NCBI GenBank assembly: GCA_008000375.1
Contig: SMOI01000222.1
Coordinates: forward strand, 1-45,000
Reading direction: 5' to 3'
From: Poteriospumella lacustris
Lineage: Eukaryota > Sar > Chrysophyceae > Chromulinales > Dinobryaceae
Length of the DNA: 45,000 nucleotides
In this document: in pieces, positions 1 through 9,627 of the stretch
How positions within the stretch are numbered: the stretch's first letter is position 1
How the letters are laid out: each line of letters starts with the position of its first letter
The notes under the pieces: generated by a model
Database searches by the model: none
Seen by the model: the letters and a program-made list of their open reading frames with translations, nothing else
What the model was told of the DNA's origin: nothing
Made by a program: the position numbers and the translations under genes

Positions 1-77
1 CACATATTTAGGCTATAAAAAGCTTTTACAAGTTCTCTTTTTATGATATTATATTACTAAAGCATTTTGAGCTTATC
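1..77. repeat. Inverted-repeat edge (left copy)
   Basis: Bases 1-77 are the exact reverse complement of 44747-44823, and identity stops at base 78. The repeat reaches the window edge, so its full length is unknown. It includes the first nine bases of trnR(UCU). I infer that this is the end of one copy of the plastid inverted repeat and that base 77/78 is its junction with the large single-copy region. A short isolated inverted repeat is the alternative. Confidence 0.8.
25..52 (+). promoter_or_regulatory. Candidate sigma70-type promoter for trnR(UCU)
   Basis: TTTACA at 25-30 and TATTAT at 47-52 are separated by 16 bases; each differs from the bacterial consensus by one base. Transcription would start near 59, about ten bases before trnR. 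Because it lies in the inverted repeat it is duplicated at 44772-44799, where it faces rps14. Confidence 0.5.
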
Positions 78-140
78 GTCTAACGGCTAGGACATAAACC
101 TTCTAAGTTTGTAATGTAGGTTCGATTCCTACTAGGCTCA
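69..140 (+). tRNA. trnR(ucu): tRNA-Arg (UCU)
   Basis: The sequence folds into a cloverleaf: acceptor GAGCTTA pairs with TAGGCTC, the anticodon loop is CTTCTAA (anticodon TCT), and the T-arm is GTAGG-TTCGATT-CCTAC. The gene straddles the inferred inverted-repeat boundary, with its first nine bases inside the repeat. The repeat copy near 44747 therefore holds only a nine-base stub. Confidence 0.95.
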
Positions 141-163
141 TTTTAATAAAATTCAAATTATAA

Positions 164-203
164 AAATTATAAAGAATAGCTAATTAACTATTCTTTATAA
201 TTT
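164..203. terminator. Hairpin over the dnaK stop codon
   Basis: A perfect 16-bp stem (164-179 with 188-203) has an 8-base loop, and the leftward stop codon of dnaK (184-186) lies in that loop. It sits between converging trnR and dnaK and may end transcription from both sides or protect mRNA 3' ends. Confidence 0.65.
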
Positions 204-2073
204 CTGTGCAAAGAATTACAAAAAGAAATTCTAGCTCTGCAAAAAAGCTAGTGTTTAAGGAGTCAAAATCTTTATTATAAAAAGCGTTTTGTAATTTAGC
301 TAGAAGCTGTTCAAAGTATCTATAAGCCAGACTATTTTTAATATTAGAAAAATTTTGTTTTGAAATAGTATCAATATCACTTAGTAAACTATCAGCTTCA
401 TAAAGAATACTTGCAAAAATAGATAAAGCCTTATCAGTGCTTGCATTAAGCTCTGCATCTTTAATCATTTTCTCAATTTCTGTTCTATCTAAAGTTGAAG
501 CTCCTTCGATCTTTATAGATTGTTGTACACCTGAACTTTTTTCTTTTGCAAAGACAGATAGTAATCCATCTGCATCTAATTCAAATGTAACTTCAATTTG
601 CGGAGTACCTTTTGGAGCTGAAGGAATACCGCTTAGTCTAAAAATACCTAAGCTCTTATTATCTTTAGCTAAAGAACGCTCACCCTGTAAAACATGAATA
701 TCAACCTCAGATGCGAAATCCTCACCTGTACTAAATATTTCAGTTTGCCTTGCTGGAACTGATGTATTTTTTGGAATAATTGGTGCCATTAGTCCTCCCA
801 TAACCTCTACTCCTAATGATAGCGGAGTTACATCTAGTAAAATTAAATCCGTTATTTGACCAGCAAGAATACCTGCTTGAACTGCTGCCCCTAAAGCCAC
901 AACCTCATCTGGGTTTACACTTTCATTTAAAGATTTTCCTAACAAATCTATAAGTAGCTTTTTAACTGCTGGTATTCGTGTAGAGCCTCCAACAAGAACA
1001 ACTTCGTTAATATCAGATTTATTTAAATTAGCATCTTTTAAAGCTTCAAGAACTGGTTGTTTACATCTTTCTAAAATTGGTTTACTTAATTCCTCAAATT
1101 GAGATCGATCTAATGATAAATCGATTGAATGACCTACACCATCAATAAAATGAATAAAAGGAAGGTTTATTTGAACAGATTGAACACTAGATAGAGAAAT
1201 TTTTGCGCTTTCTGCCGCTTCAATAATACGCTGTAAAGCTTGCTTTTGACTATATAAGTCAACATTATGTTCCTTTTTAAAAGCTTGAATAATATAATCA
1301 ACAATAATATTGTCAAAATCATCACCTCCTAAATGAGTATCACCAGATGTAGATAATACTTCAAAAACTTCTTGCCCTACTTCTAAAAGAGAAACATCAA
1401 AAGTTCCACCACCAAGATCAAAGATTAAAACCGTTTCATTTTTCTTTTTATCTAATCCATATGCTAAAGCAGCAGCTGTAGGCTCGTTTAAAATTCGTAA
1501 TACATTTAAACCTGCAATTGCTCCAGCATCTTTTGTTGCCAATCTTTGAGAATCGTTAAAATAAGCAGGAACGGTAATAACAGCTTGTGTAACGGGTTTT
1601 CTATAAAATGTAGATGCGTCTTCAATTAAACTTTTTAGCACATTTGCAGAAATTTCTTCAGGGCTAAAACTTTTATTTAATATAGGGCAATCGATTCGAA
1701 TTTTTCCTGATTCATCTTTTGAAACTTTATAAGAAAGTTTTTTTATTTCATTTTCAATCTCATTAAAGTTACAACCAATTAATCTTTTTACGGAATAGAA
1801 CGTATTATTTGGATTTAAAACAGCTTGTCTTTTTGCAATTTGACCAACAACAGAGCCAATTTCACCATTTTGTCCTTTAGAATAAGCAACTGCTGAAGGG
1901 GTAGTGTAGCTTCCGTTTTTATTTTGAATAACTTTTGGCGCACCAGCCTCATATATCGCAACAACAGAGTTTGTAGTTCCTAAATCAATCCCAACGATAG
2001 GTCCTCCTTTGCTTTCATTATTTGAAAAAAGTACAAATGAATTTTCTAAGTTTTTTCTTTTAAAAGTAATCAT
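184..2073 (-). CDS. dnaK: Hsp70-type chaperone DnaK
   Basis: ATP-dependent chaperone of the plastid stroma that helps fold new and imported proteins. The N-terminal ATPase domain shows GIDLGTTNSVV, the phosphate-2 motif IFDLGGGTFDVSLLE, and VVLVGGSTRIPAV; the substrate-binding domain begins near DVTPLSLGVEVMGG, and a helical lid follows. I place the start at the second in-frame ATG (2071-2073); an upstream ATG at 2116-2118 would add 15 residues. Either way there is an N-terminal extension of 27 or 42 residues before the usual start, which is unusual for a plastid-encoded DnaK. dnaK is divergent from rpl3, as in other red-lineage plastids. The reading frame is intact, so the protein is probably functional. 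Confidence 0.95.
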   Translation of the reverse strand: MITFKRKNLENSFVLFSNNESKGGPIVGIDLGTTNSVVAIYEAGAPKVIQNKNGSYTTPSAVAYSKGQNGEIGSVVGQIAKRQAVLNPNNTFYSVKRLIGCNFNEIENEIKKLSYKVSKDESGKIRIDCPILNKSFSPEEISANVLKSLIEDASTFYRKPVTQAVITVPAYFNDSQRLATKDAGAIAGLNVLRILNEPTAAALAYGLDKKKNETVLIFDLGGGTFDVSLLEVGQEVFEVLSTSGDTHLGGDDFDNIIVDYIIQAFKKEHNVDLYSQKQALQRIIEAAESAKISLSSVQSVQINLPFIHFIDGVGHSIDLSLDRSQFEELSKPILERCKQPVLEALKDANLNKSDINEVVLVGGSTRIPAVKKLLIDLLGKSLNESVNPDEVVALGAAVQAGILAGQITDLILLDVTPLSLGVEVMGGLMAPIIPKNTSVPARQTEIFSTGEDFASEVDIHVLQGERSLAKDNKSLGIFRLSGIPSAPKGTPQIEVTFELDADGLLSVFAKEKSSGVQQSIKIEGASTLDRTEIEKMIKDAELNASTDKALSIFASILYEADSLLSDIDTISKQNFSNIKNSLAYRYFEQLLAKLQNAFYNKDFDSLNTSFFAELEFLFVILCTEIIKNS

Positions 2074-2217
2074 AATAAGTTTTAATTTAATATTAAGGGT
2101 ATATATATAATTTGCCAATGTTCTGTCTTAAAAAAGTAATATTTTATTCTATAGAAACTAAAAGGAATTCATGATATAAAGATATTATTCTATATATAAT
2201 AATACTTATTTTACTTC

Positions 2218-2862
2218 ATGAATAAAACCATGTCAATAGGTTGCCTAGGAACAAAAATTGGTATGACTCAAGTATTTAATGACAAGGGTGAGCTAGTTCC
2301 AGTCACAGTAATCAAAACAGATACTTGCTACATTACTCAAATCAAAGAAGAAAAAATTTGTGGCTATAATGCAATCCAATTGGGCTTTTCAGAGTTCAAC
2401 TCTAAAAATATGAAAAAATCTTTAACAAAGCCTGAAATGGGACATTTGTTAAAAGAAGGTCTACCATTATTAAGATATTTAAAAGAATATAAAGTAGATT
2501 CTGTCTCTAAGTTTAAAGTTGGAGATAAAATCAATACTACAGACTTTCAAATTGGTGATCTAGTTACCATTTCTGGAAAAACAATCGGAAAAGGGAACGC
2601 CGGAAATATAAAAAAACATCACTTTAGCCGTGGTCCTATGAGTCATGGGTCAAAACATCATAGAGCTCAAGGGTCATTAGGAGCGGGAACAACACCTTCA
2701 AGGGTATTCCCTGGTAAGAAGATGCCAGGTAGGTTAGGAAATCAAAAACAAACTTTAAAAAATTTACAAGTAGTAGGCTTAGACCACGATAATCATTTAA
2801 TTTTAATAAAAGGCTCAATTCCTGGAAAATTTGGAAATTTGGTAAGCATTTCGAAACTTTAA
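2218..2862 (+). CDS. rpl3: 50S ribosomal protein L3
   Basis: Large-subunit assembly protein that binds 23S rRNA near the peptidyl-transferase centre. The start reads [13 protein letters not shown], and the uL3 signature appears near residues 140-185 ([27 protein letters not shown]). Length (214 aa) is normal. ATG 2218 gives a four-residue leader; the second ATG at 2230 matches the usual family start better. It is the first gene of the 14-kb rightward ribosomal-protein cluster and is divergent from dnaK. A TATAAT at 2195-2200, 17 bases before the first ATG, may be its -10 element, although I see no good -35. Confidence 0.96.
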   Translation: MNKTMSIGCLGTKIGMTQVFNDKGELVPVTVIKTDTCYITQIKEEKICGYNAIQLGFSEFNSKNMKKSLTKPEMGHLLKEGLPLLRYLKEYKVDSVSKFKVGDKINTTDFQIGDLVTISGKTIGKGNAGNIKKHHFSRGPMSHGSKHHRAQGSLGAGTTPSRVFPGKKMPGRLGNQKQTLKNLQVVGLDHDNHLILIKGSIPGKFGNLVSISKL

Positions 2863-2869
2863 TACCATT

Positions 2870-3451
2870 ATGAATGATATTTACACAAAAAAGTCTATAG
2901 GCTTAATTCATAAAATTTATTTTATTCAATTAAAAAATAGAAAAAATTATACAGCCTCAACAAAAACAAAATCAGAAGTTAGTGGCGGTGGCCGAAAACC
3001 TTGGAGACAAAAAGGTACTGGACAAGCCAGAGCTGGATCTTCTCGTTCTCCACTATGGGTTGGAGGAGGAGTTTCATTTGGACCTCAACCTCATATTGTT
3101 TCTAAAAAAGCAAATAAAAAAGAAAAACGTTTAGCAATTTACTTAGCTTTTAAGCTTAAAAAAAACTTTACGCATTTAGTAGATGAAAAAAGTCTATTTT
3201 TTGAAAAGCCCTCAACAAAAAAATTAGCTAATTTTTTAAAAGAGTTTCATTTTCCAAAAGATAAACATATTTTACTTTTACTTTCTGAGAAATCAAAAAT
3301 GCTTGTCTTATCAAGCTTAAATATACCTCATGTATCTGTTTCTGAAATTAAAAATTTAGGCTTAGCTCAGTTACTAAAAGCAGATTTTATTCTAATATCT
3401 AAAACTGCATCAAACATTATAGAAAAGAATCATGGAATATTCGACAAATAA
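2870..3451 (+). CDS. rpl4: 50S ribosomal protein L4
   Basis: uL4 binds 23S rRNA, and its extended loop lines the nascent-peptide tunnel. That loop is visible at residues 40-75 ([20 protein letters not shown], then [16 protein letters not shown]). The C-terminal alpha/beta domain is more divergent. At 193 aa it is slightly short at the N-terminus. It follows rpl3 by 7 bases, and its last 20 bases overlap the start of rpl23, suggesting translational coupling. Confidence 0.95.
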   Translation: MNDIYTKKSIGLIHKIYFIQLKNRKNYTASTKTKSEVSGGGRKPWRQKGTGQARAGSSRSPLWVGGGVSFGPQPHIVSKKANKKEKRLAIYLAFKLKKNFTHLVDEKSLFFEKPSTKKLANFLKEFHFPKDKHILLLLSEKSKMLVLSSLNIPHVSVSEIKNLGLAQLLKADFILISKTASNIIEKNHGIFDK

Positions 3452-3743
3452 GCTAATAGATATTTTACCATTAATAAAATATCCCCTTCTTACGGAAAAA
3501 TCTTACCTTTTACTCACTAAAAATAAATACAGCTTTATAGTCGATCGTAAATTAACAAAAAATGAGCTAAAAGAATTTTTTACAACGATCTTTCAAGTTG
3601 AAGTAAAAAAAATAAATACTTTATTAATGGCTCCTAAAAGAAAACGCATTGGAAAATTTACAGGAAAAAGACCTGTTTATAAAAAAGTCATCATAACTTT
3701 AAAGCCTGGTTATGAAATTAAGAATATTTTCAACATAAATTAA
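3432..3743 (+). CDS. rpl23: 50S ribosomal protein L23
   Basis: uL23 sits at the tunnel exit, the docking site for chaperones and targeting factors. The family pattern is clear: [14 protein letters not shown] near residues 16-29, [19 protein letters not shown], and the Lys/Arg-rich tract around [17 protein letters not shown] before the last beta strand. At 103 aa it is full length. It overlaps the end of rpl4 by 20 bases and is followed three bases later by rpl2. Confidence 0.94.
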   Translation: MEYSTNKLIDILPLIKYPLLTEKSYLLLTKNKYSFIVDRKLTKNELKEFFTTIFQVEVKKINTLLMAPKRKRIGKFTGKRPVYKKVIITLKPGYEIKNIFNIN

Positions 3744-3746
3744 GCT

Positions 3747-4568
3747 ATGAGTTTAAAACAATATAAAGCCTATACGCCAGGAACTCGTAATAAGACAAGT
3801 ATTGATTTTTCGATTTTATCTAAAAAGGAGCCTGAAAAATCACTAACAAAAAATAGTCATCGATCTAAGGGCAGAAATAACCAAGGTCGAATAACTGTCC
3901 GACATAAAGGAGGAGGTCATAAGCGCCTTTATAGACAAATAGATTTTAAGAGAAATAAGCATGACATTTTTGGGACTGTATCAGCTATTGAGTATGACCC
4001 AAACCGAAATGTAAATATTGCTCTTATTAGCTACGAGGATGGTGAGAAGCGATATATTTTACACCCTGAAAAGCTAGCAATTGGTCAAAAAATTATTTCT
4101 GGAGAGAATGTAGAAATAAAAATAGGTAATTCTTCCCCACTAAAAAACATACCTATCGGTACAGAAATTCATAATGTTGAGCTAAATCTTAAGCGTGGTG
4201 GCCAATTAATTCGTGCTGCGGGAACATGTGCAAAAATTTTAGGAAAGGAAAAAGATTTTATTATTATTATTTTACCTTCAAAAGAAATTAGGCTTATTAA
4301 TAAAAATTGTTACGCTACTATTGGGAAGCTGGGAAATTCAGAAGTTGCTAACTTAACTTTAGGAAAAGCAGGTAGAAAAAGATGGTTAGGCATTCGACCA
4401 ACAGTTCGAGGATCCGCAATGAACCCGATTGACCATCCTCATGGTGGTGGTGAAGGAAGAAGCCCAATAGGAAGACCAGGCCCAATGACTCCATGGGGTA
4501 AACCTACTCTTGGATTTAAAACGCGAAAAAAGCGTAAACATAGTGATATTTTTATAATTCGTCGTTAA
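3747..4568 (+). CDS. rpl2: 50S ribosomal protein L2
   Basis: uL2 is needed for subunit association and peptidyl transfer. At 273 aa it is full length. Conserved stretches are visible in order: [21 protein letters not shown] (residues about 43-63), [13 protein letters not shown], and the C-terminal loop containing [17 protein letters not shown], which carries the universally conserved His (HPHGGGEG). There is no intron, and the gene is tightly packed between rpl23 and rps19. Confidence 0.97.
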   Translation: MSLKQYKAYTPGTRNKTSIDFSILSKKEPEKSLTKNSHRSKGRNNQGRITVRHKGGGHKRLYRQIDFKRNKHDIFGTVSAIEYDPNRNVNIALISYEDGEKRYILHPEKLAIGQKIISGENVEIKIGNSSPLKNIPIGTEIHNVELNLKRGGQLIRAAGTCAKILGKEKDFIIIILPSKEIRLINKNCYATIGKLGNSEVANLTLGKAGRKRWLGIRPTVRGSAMNPIDHPHGGGEGRSPIGRPGPMTPWGKPTLGFKTRKKRKHSDIFIIRR

Positions 4569-4578
4569 ACTTTTAAAT

Positions 4579-4863
4579 ATGATACGATCTATCTCAAAAG
4601 GCCCATACGTTGCATATCATTTACTATCAAAAATTGCTAAATTAAATGAGCTAAAAAAAAAAGAAATTATTTTCACTTGGTCAAGGTCTTCTACGATTAT
4701 ACCTTTAATGATTGGCCATACTATTAGCGTATATAATGGGAAAAAGCACGTCCCAGTTTTTATCTCAGACCAATTAGTTGGTCATAAATTAGGTGAGTTT
4801 GCTCCGACACGATCTTTTAAATCGCACAAAAAAAATGAGCGAAAATTAAAAAGGCAAAAATAA
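4579..4863 (+). CDS. rps19: 30S ribosomal protein S19
   Basis: uS19 lies in the head of the small subunit and pairs with S13 near the A-site tRNA. Family motifs are [16 protein letters not shown] at the N-terminus, [30 protein letters not shown], and [15 protein letters not shown]. At 94 aa it has the normal length. It lies between rpl2 (10-bp gap) and rpl22 (3-bp gap). Confidence 0.96.
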   Translation: MIRSISKGPYVAYHLLSKIAKLNELKKKEIIFTWSRSSTIIPLMIGHTISVYNGKKHVPVFISDQLVGHKLGEFAPTRSFKSHKKNERKLKRQK

Positions 4864-4866
4864 ATT

Positions 4867-5205
4867 ATGATTTCTGAAATTTCTATAACAGCAAAATACC
4901 TAAGAATTTCTCCATCAAAAGTTCAGAAAGTAGCATCATTAATACAAGGTAAATCTTATAAAGATGCTGTGCAAACTTTAGAAAGTTTACCCTCAAAAAT
5001 TAGCTATAAAGTTTGGAAAGTTTTAAAGGAAGTTACCGCTAACGCAACACATAATTACTTTTTAGTTAAAGAGAATTTAATAATCTCAAAAGTATATGTA
5101 AACCGTGGACCTATATTAAAACGTATTCAACCCAGAGCTAAAGGAAAAGCATATCGAATTGAAAAAAAATTCTCACATTTAACAATATCTGTTAAATCTG
5201 TATAA
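4867..5205 (+). CDS. rpl22: 50S ribosomal protein L22
   Basis: uL22 contacts all 23S rRNA domains, and its beta-hairpin reaches into the exit tunnel. The sequence has the helical N-terminal part (AKYLRISPSKVQKVASLIQGKSYKDAVQTL) and the hairpin signature NRGPILKRIQPRAKGKAYRI near residues 78-97. At 112 aa it is full length. It occupies its standard place between rps19 and rps3. Confidence 0.95.
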   Translation: MISEISITAKYLRISPSKVQKVASLIQGKSYKDAVQTLESLPSKISYKVWKVLKEVTANATHNYFLVKENLIISKVYVNRGPILKRIQPRAKGKAYRIEKKFSHLTISVKSV

Positions 5206-5238
5206 AATTTATTATCAAAATAATATAAAGAGGTTACT

Positions 5239-5997
5239 GTGGGTCAAAAAACACATCCAAAAGCATTTAGATTAGGCATTACGCAAAAACATTTATCGAC
5301 TTGGTACGCTAGAAAAAAAGACTATTCTTTACTCTTACAAAAAGACTTTTTTATACGTAATTCAATTGATAACCAATTAGAGAAGTTTTTAACAGTTTCA
5401 ACAATACGTATTGAAAGAGCCGGTTCTGAAAAAAGTCCTCACCTCTCAACATTAGTAATAATAAAAGCTTTACATCCTCGAGTTAAAGATATTTCAAAAA
5501 ATGTTGTAAGTACACTTTTACTAGGACCTAAAAAAAAAGAAATTGTTGCTTTACTACAAAAGAAAACTCATTCAATTAGAAAAGAAAAGCCTGAAAAAAC
5601 GAAGTTATTATTATCATATTTTTTTAAAACAAAAGTTCGCGAGTTAGCTAGAAGCTTAAGCAAAACATTAGGTGAGCAAATAGAACTTCGCTTTGAATTT
5701 TGTAGAAACATTTTTGAAGATGCCCTTTTAATTGCAAAATTTATAGGTATACAAATCAAACGAAGAGCCCCATTTCGTCGAGTAATAAAGCAAGCTTTGA
5801 AAAAAGCAGAGCTTATTAATGTTAAAGGAATCAAAATTGAGCTATCAGGAAGGCTAAATGGAATCGAAATTGCTCGAAGTGAGTGGAAAAGAGAAGGTAG
5901 AATACCATTACATACTTTATCCGCTAATATAGATTATGCCGAGCATTTTGTGAATACCGTTTACGGAATAATTGGAATTAAAGTTTGGCTTTTTTAA
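5239..5997 (+). CDS. rps3: 30S ribosomal protein S3
   Basis: uS3 forms part of the mRNA entry channel. The start GQKTHPKAFRLGI is typical, an N-terminal KH-type region follows, and the C-terminal domain shows KGIKIELSGRLNGIEIARSEWKREGRIPLHTLSANIDYA. At 252 aa it is somewhat long; the extra residues lie in the Lys-rich middle (about 95-130). It starts with GTG (5239-5241), preceded at five bases by AGAGG, one of the few Shine-Dalgarno-like sites in this cluster. The GTG is supported because the family start MGQK falls exactly there and no suitable ATG exists. Confidence 0.95.
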   Translation: MGQKTHPKAFRLGITQKHLSTWYARKKDYSLLLQKDFFIRNSIDNQLEKFLTVSTIRIERAGSEKSPHLSTLVIIKALHPRVKDISKNVVSTLLLGPKKKEIVALLQKKTHSIRKEKPEKTKLLLSYFFKTKVRELARSLSKTLGEQIELRFEFCRNIFEDALLIAKFIGIQIKRRAPFRRVIKQALKKAELINVKGIKIELSGRLNGIEIARSEWKREGRIPLHTLSANIDYAEHFVNTVYGIIGIKVWLF

Positions 5998-6033
5998 GAA
6001 TAAAAAGAAATAAAAATCTTAAAATTTAAAAAT

Positions 6034-6465
6034 ATGTTAAGCCCTAAAAAAACAAAATATAGAAAAATGCATAGAGGTCGTTTAAAAGGTCAGGCATTTC
6101 GAAATAACCAGCTAGTTTATGGTAACTTTGGGATACAAGCTTTAGAGCCAACTTGGCTTACATCTCGTCAAATAGAAGCAGTTCGTAGAACTTTAACTCG
6201 ATATACAAAGAGAACAGGGAAAATTTGGATAAAAGTATTCCCCGATAAATCAGTTACAGCAAGAGCTGCAGACTCAAGGATGGGTTCTGGAAAAGGTAAC
6301 GTAAGCTATTGGGTTGCCGTTATTAAACCAGGTACTATTCTTTTCGAAATGGATGGAGTTTTAGAAGATACTGCTTTAAAAGCTTTAAGAGTTGCATGTT
6401 ATAAGCTACCTATTAAAACCAAAATTTTAAGAAACCAAAAATATGACAAAGTTCCCAAAATTTAA
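6034..6465 (+). CDS. rpl16: 50S ribosomal protein L16
   Basis: uL16 helps shape the A-site and binds 5S and 23S rRNA. Motifs include [14 protein letters not shown] at residues 5-18, [20 protein letters not shown], and the loop [20 protein letters not shown]. At 143 aa it is full length. Its 3' end overlaps the start of rpl29 by 23 bases. Confidence 0.96.
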   Translation: MLSPKKTKYRKMHRGRLKGQAFRNNQLVYGNFGIQALEPTWLTSRQIEAVRRTLTRYTKRTGKIWIKVFPDKSVTARAADSRMGSGKGNVSYWVAVIKPGTILFEMDGVLEDTALKALRVACYKLPIKTKILRNQKYDKVPKI

Positions 6466-6697
6466 TGATGTTGCTTCGATTACTTCTTTGGAAGATATTG
6501 AAAAAAAAATATTTTTACTCCAAACATGTTTATTTGGTTTAAAAATGGGATTAAGTACTAGCATGCCTGGTGAAACCGATATACTAGTTGATATAGCTGG
6601 AAGTTCGCAAAAAAAACCACACCATATTATATTTCTAAAGCGACGTCTTGCTCATTTAAAATTTCAGAAGTCAATTCTTATAAAACAAAAAAGTTAA
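6443..6697 (+). CDS. rpl29: 50S ribosomal protein L29
   Basis: uL29 is a small two-helix protein at the tunnel exit next to L23. The sequence is divergent, but its last third fits the family ([24 protein letters not shown]), it has about the right size (84 aa), and it sits at the standard place between rpl16 and rps17. It overlaps rpl16 by 23 bases. Identification rests as much on position as on sequence. Confidence 0.85.
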   Translation: MTKFPKFNDVASITSLEDIEKKIFLLQTCLFGLKMGLSTSMPGETDILVDIAGSSQKKPHHIIFLKRRLAHLKFQKSILIKQKS

Positions 6698-6701
6698 ACT
6701 T

Positions 6702-6956
6702 ATGGCTAAAAAACAAAGAATTGGTGTTGTTGTTAGCGATAAGGCAGAAAAAACAGTAACTGTTGCAATAAAAATTCGCTACCAACATCCAAAATACTTA
6801 AAAACCTTAACAAAAATTAAAAAATATTTAGTTCATGATGAGAACTCTTCATCAAAAATTGGTGATATTATTTTAATTGAAGAAACTGCTCCAATTAGTA
6901 AGCGTAAATGTTGGAAAATTAAGGAAATAATTTCAACATACCAAGAATTAAAATAA
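6702..6956 (+). CDS. rps17: 30S ribosomal protein S17
   Basis: uS17 is an OB-fold primary binder of 16S rRNA. The N-terminus [34 protein letters not shown] and the later [24 protein letters not shown] are characteristic. At 84 aa it has the normal length. It lies four bases after rpl29 and 16 before rpl14. Confidence 0.95.
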   Translation: MAKKQRIGVVVSDKAEKTVTVAIKIRYQHPKYLKTLTKIKKYLVHDENSSSKIGDIILIEETAPISKRKCWKIKEIISTYQELK

Positions 6957-6972
6957 CCCTTTTTTAAGCATT

Positions 6973-7338
6973 ATGATTCAACAACAAACATATTTAAATG
7001 TAGCTGATAATACAGGTGCAAAAAAGATAATGTGCATTCGTATTTTAGGAAATAATAGAAAAGTTGGGAAAATTGGTGACGTTTTGATAGGAGTTGTTAA
7101 GCAATCAATTCCTAATATGGCGATTAAGCGCTCTGCTATTGTAAGAGCTGTTATTGTTCGCACAAAAAAAGGAATTAGACGTAAAGATGGAACAACAATT
7201 CGCTTTGGCGATAATGCAGCTGTTATTATCAATGCTGAAAATAATCCAAAGGGAACAAGAATATTTGGACCTATTGCAAAAGAAATCCGTGAAAAAAATT
7301 TTAGTAAAATTATTTCGTTAGCTAAAGAAATAATTTAA
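6973..7338 (+). CDS. rpl14: 50S ribosomal protein L14
   Basis: uL14 lies at the subunit interface and contacts 16S rRNA through an intersubunit bridge. The sequence [26 protein letters not shown] and the [22 protein letters not shown] region are highly conserved, as is the C-terminal [14 protein letters not shown]. At 121 aa it is exactly the family size. Confidence 0.97.
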   Translation: MIQQQTYLNVADNTGAKKIMCIRILGNNRKVGKIGDVLIGVVKQSIPNMAIKRSAIVRAVIVRTKKGIRRKDGTTIRFGDNAAVIINAENNPKGTRIFGPIAKEIREKNFSKIISLAKEII

Positions 7339-7356
7339 ATTCAAACTAGTATCATT

Positions 7357-7710
7357 ATGACTCGCAAAAAAAATAATAATCATAGCTATCTTAAAGTTGG
7401 TGACCAAGTTAAAATTATTGTAGGCCAACATAAAGGTAAAATTGGTAAAATCGTAGTAATTGACACTAAAAATTTGTTAGCTCAAATTGATTCAATAGAA
7501 GATAAGCTTCGCTATTACTCTAAGCAAGAACAAGAAAAACTAAAAGCTAGCGGAAATGAACTTGGAGAAAAAAAAGCTATACCCTCATTTTTGCATATAT
7601 CAAATTTAATGTATTGGGATTCTAAATTAGGTAAAGCAACGAGATTAGGCTTTAAAATTGTTGCTCATAAAAAATTTAGATATTTAAAAAAATCTGGGAA
7701 TGTACTTTAG
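7357..7710 (+). CDS. rpl24: 50S ribosomal protein L24
   Basis: uL24 is an early assembly protein of the large subunit. A KOW motif is visible at residues 13-35 (VGDQVKIIVGQHKGKIGKIVVID). The C-terminal part is longer and more divergent than in bacteria but contains PSFLHISNLMYWDSKLGKATRLGFK, which resembles the usual HISNVMLID-type strand. Its length is 117 aa, and it is placed between rpl14 and rpl5 as expected. Confidence 0.92.
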   Translation: MTRKKNNNHSYLKVGDQVKIIVGQHKGKIGKIVVIDTKNLLAQIDSIEDKLRYYSKQEQEKLKASGNELGEKKAIPSFLHISNLMYWDSKLGKATRLGFKIVAHKKFRYLKKSGNVL

Positions 7711-7726
7711 ATAATTAACTTTTTAT

Positions 7727-8263
7727 ATGAATAATTTAAAAAAAATATATGATGAAGAGGTTAAAAGCTTTCTTATCTCAAAATATTCTTATGCAAATTT
7801 ACATCAAGTACCTAAGCTTGAAAAGATACAAATAAGTGCAAGTCTAGGTTTACAAGCGCAAAATAAAACTTACTTACAAAAAGCGATTGAAGAGTTTAGA
7901 CAAATTTCTGGTCAACAGCCTCTTATTACTAGAGCGAAAAAATCAATTGCAGGCTTTAAAATTCGTGAAGGGATGAATATAGGCCTTGTTGTAACTTTAC
8001 GTAGAGAAAAAATGTATTCCTTCTTAGAAAAATTGATCAAGCTAGTTTTCCCAAGAGTTCGAGATTTTCGTGGTCTTAACAAGAATCAATTTGATAGCTG
8101 TGGAAATTATCATTTTGGAATAGAAGATCAATTAGCTTTCCCTGAAATTAGTTATGATAGCGTGGAACAAAAACGCGGTTTTAATATAAGCCTTATAACA
8201 AGCGCTACAACAACAGATGAAGGGTATAGCTTATTAAAAGCCCTAGGATTTCCATTTAATTAA
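7727..8263 (+). CDS. rpl5: 50S ribosomal protein L5
   Basis: uL5 binds 5S rRNA and contacts P-site tRNA. Clear motifs are GQQPLITRAKKSIAGFKIREGMNIGLVVTLR (residues 64-94), the conserved FPRVRDFRGLN, and the C-terminal FNISLITSATTTDEGYSLLKALGFPF. At 178 aa it is full length. Confidence 0.96.
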   Translation: MNNLKKIYDEEVKSFLISKYSYANLHQVPKLEKIQISASLGLQAQNKTYLQKAIEEFRQISGQQPLITRAKKSIAGFKIREGMNIGLVVTLRREKMYSFLEKLIKLVFPRVRDFRGLNKNQFDSCGNYHFGIEDQLAFPEISYDSVEQKRGFNISLITSATTTDEGYSLLKALGFPFN

Positions 8264-8288
8264 GTTATTCTTTTATATTAAAAGCTTT

Positions 8289-8693
8289 ATGACACAAGAT
8301 TTAATTTCAGATATGATAGCTCGACTAAAAAATGCTAGTCAAGCTCGTCATGAGTCAACTATTATTCCTTACACTAAGATAAACCTAAATATTCTTAAAA
8401 TTTTTAAAAAAGAAGGGTATATCACAGATTTTACAGCTGAAACAGATAGAAGCCTTAAAGTTACTTTGCGTTATAGTGGTTGGTGGATTAAAAAACCTTT
8501 TTTTCATGAAATAAAAAGGATAAGCAAACCAGGTCAAAGAGTATTTTCAGGTTATAAAAATTTCGCAACTCACTTTCATTCAATTAAAGATGGGCAAGGG
8601 ATTGCAATTGTTTCAACATCTAGCGGAGTTATGAGCCATTTCAAAGCTCAAAAACTAAAAAAAGGAGGGGAGATCCTTTGCTATATTAACTAA
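8289..8693 (+). CDS. rps8: 30S ribosomal protein S8
   Basis: uS8 is a primary binder of the central domain of 16S rRNA. It begins TQDLISDMIARLKNASQARHEST, has the helix KINLNILKIFKKEGYI, and ends with GIAIVSTSSGVMSHFKAQKLKKGGEILCYI, which includes the STSSGVM rRNA-binding motif. At 134 aa it is complete. Confidence 0.96.
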   Translation: MTQDLISDMIARLKNASQARHESTIIPYTKINLNILKIFKKEGYITDFTAETDRSLKVTLRYSGWWIKKPFFHEIKRISKPGQRVFSGYKNFATHFHSIKDGQGIAIVSTSSGVMSHFKAQKLKKGGEILCYIN

Positions 8694-8712
8694 CTTTATT
8701 TTTTAAGCGATT

Positions 8713-9249
8713 ATGTCAAGAATTGGGAAAAAAGCAATAAGCATCCCCGAAAATGTAACGATAGATATACAAAAGAACATGGTTCAAGTAAGAGGAAAAT
8801 ATGGTTCACTGGATAAAAGTTTTTTAGGCAGTATTTTAATTGAAAAAAATGGTAACGAACTTAAAATTTCTCAAAGCTTAGAAACAAAGGCAGCAAAAGC
8901 TTATCATGGATTAGCTAGAGTTCTTCTTCAAAATATGATTACAGGGGTAAACGCTAAGTTTTCTAAAGTATTAATAACGGAAGGTGTTGGTTATAAATTT
9001 CAGGTAGAACCATCAAAATTAACCCTATCTATTGGATTTAGTCATCCAGTTGCTTTACCAGTGCCTGCTGGCATTTCCGTAGCTGCAGACTCAAGTACTA
9101 AAATTACTCTAAGCGGAATTGATAAAGAGCAAGTAGGGTTATTTGCTTCTAAAATTCGTGCTATTCGTCCACCTGAGCCATATAAAGGTAAGGGTATTCG
9201 ATATGAAAACGAAAAAATAAAGCGAAAAGCAGGTAAAACTAAGAAATAA
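8713..9249 (+). CDS. rpl6: 50S ribosomal protein L6
   Basis: uL6 lies near the factor-binding site of the large subunit and has two similar domains. Visible are [20 protein letters not shown] at the start and the C-terminal signature [20 protein letters not shown] near residues 148-167. At 178 aa it is the normal size. Confidence 0.96.
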   Translation: MSRIGKKAISIPENVTIDIQKNMVQVRGKYGSLDKSFLGSILIEKNGNELKISQSLETKAAKAYHGLARVLLQNMITGVNAKFSKVLITEGVGYKFQVEPSKLTLSIGFSHPVALPVPAGISVAADSSTKITLSGIDKEQVGLFASKIRAIRPPEPYKGKGIRYENEKIKRKAGKTKK

Positions 9250-9256
9250 TAATCTT

Positions 9257-9619
9257 ATGAAAAAAAAACTAAAAAAGCTTTATATTCAGTCAAAAAAAAG
9301 ATATTTAAAAAAAATTTTTGGTACAGCTGAAAGACAACGACTATCCGTTTATAGATCGCATAAACATATTTATGCGCAAGTTATTGATGACCAAAAAGGT
9401 CATACCCTTTGCAGCGCTTCAACTTTATTAAAAAATTATAGTAACGATTTAGCTATTTCCTCACCAAAAGCAAAAGCATTTAAAGTTGGAGAATTAATAG
9501 CTAATGCAGCTTTAGAAAAAAATGTTGGCAAAGTCGTTTTTGATTCAGGAAAGCACATTTATCATGGGCGAATTAAAAGCTTAGCAGAGGGGGCAAGAAC
9601 TAAAGGTTTATCATTTTAA
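9257..9619 (+). CDS. rpl18: 50S ribosomal protein L18
   Basis: uL18 carries 5S rRNA into the large subunit. The core shows [31 protein letters not shown] and the C-terminal [27 protein letters not shown], a strong family match. At 120 aa it is full length. It starts seven bases after rpl6. Confidence 0.95.
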   Translation: MKKKLKKLYIQSKKRYLKKIFGTAERQRLSVYRSHKHIYAQVIDDQKGHTLCSASTLLKNYSNDLAISSPKAKAFKVGELIANAALEKNVGKVVFDSGKHIYHGRIKSLAEGARTKGLSF

Positions 9620-9627
9620 GTTTTAAT

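Noticed and set aside
437-697. Open frame opposite dnaK
   Set aside because: It lies wholly inside the well-conserved dnaK gene on the other strand and has no family resemblance. Similar shadow frames opposite rpl14, rps11, tufA, clpC, sufB, rpoC2, rpoC1 and rpoB were dropped for the same reason.
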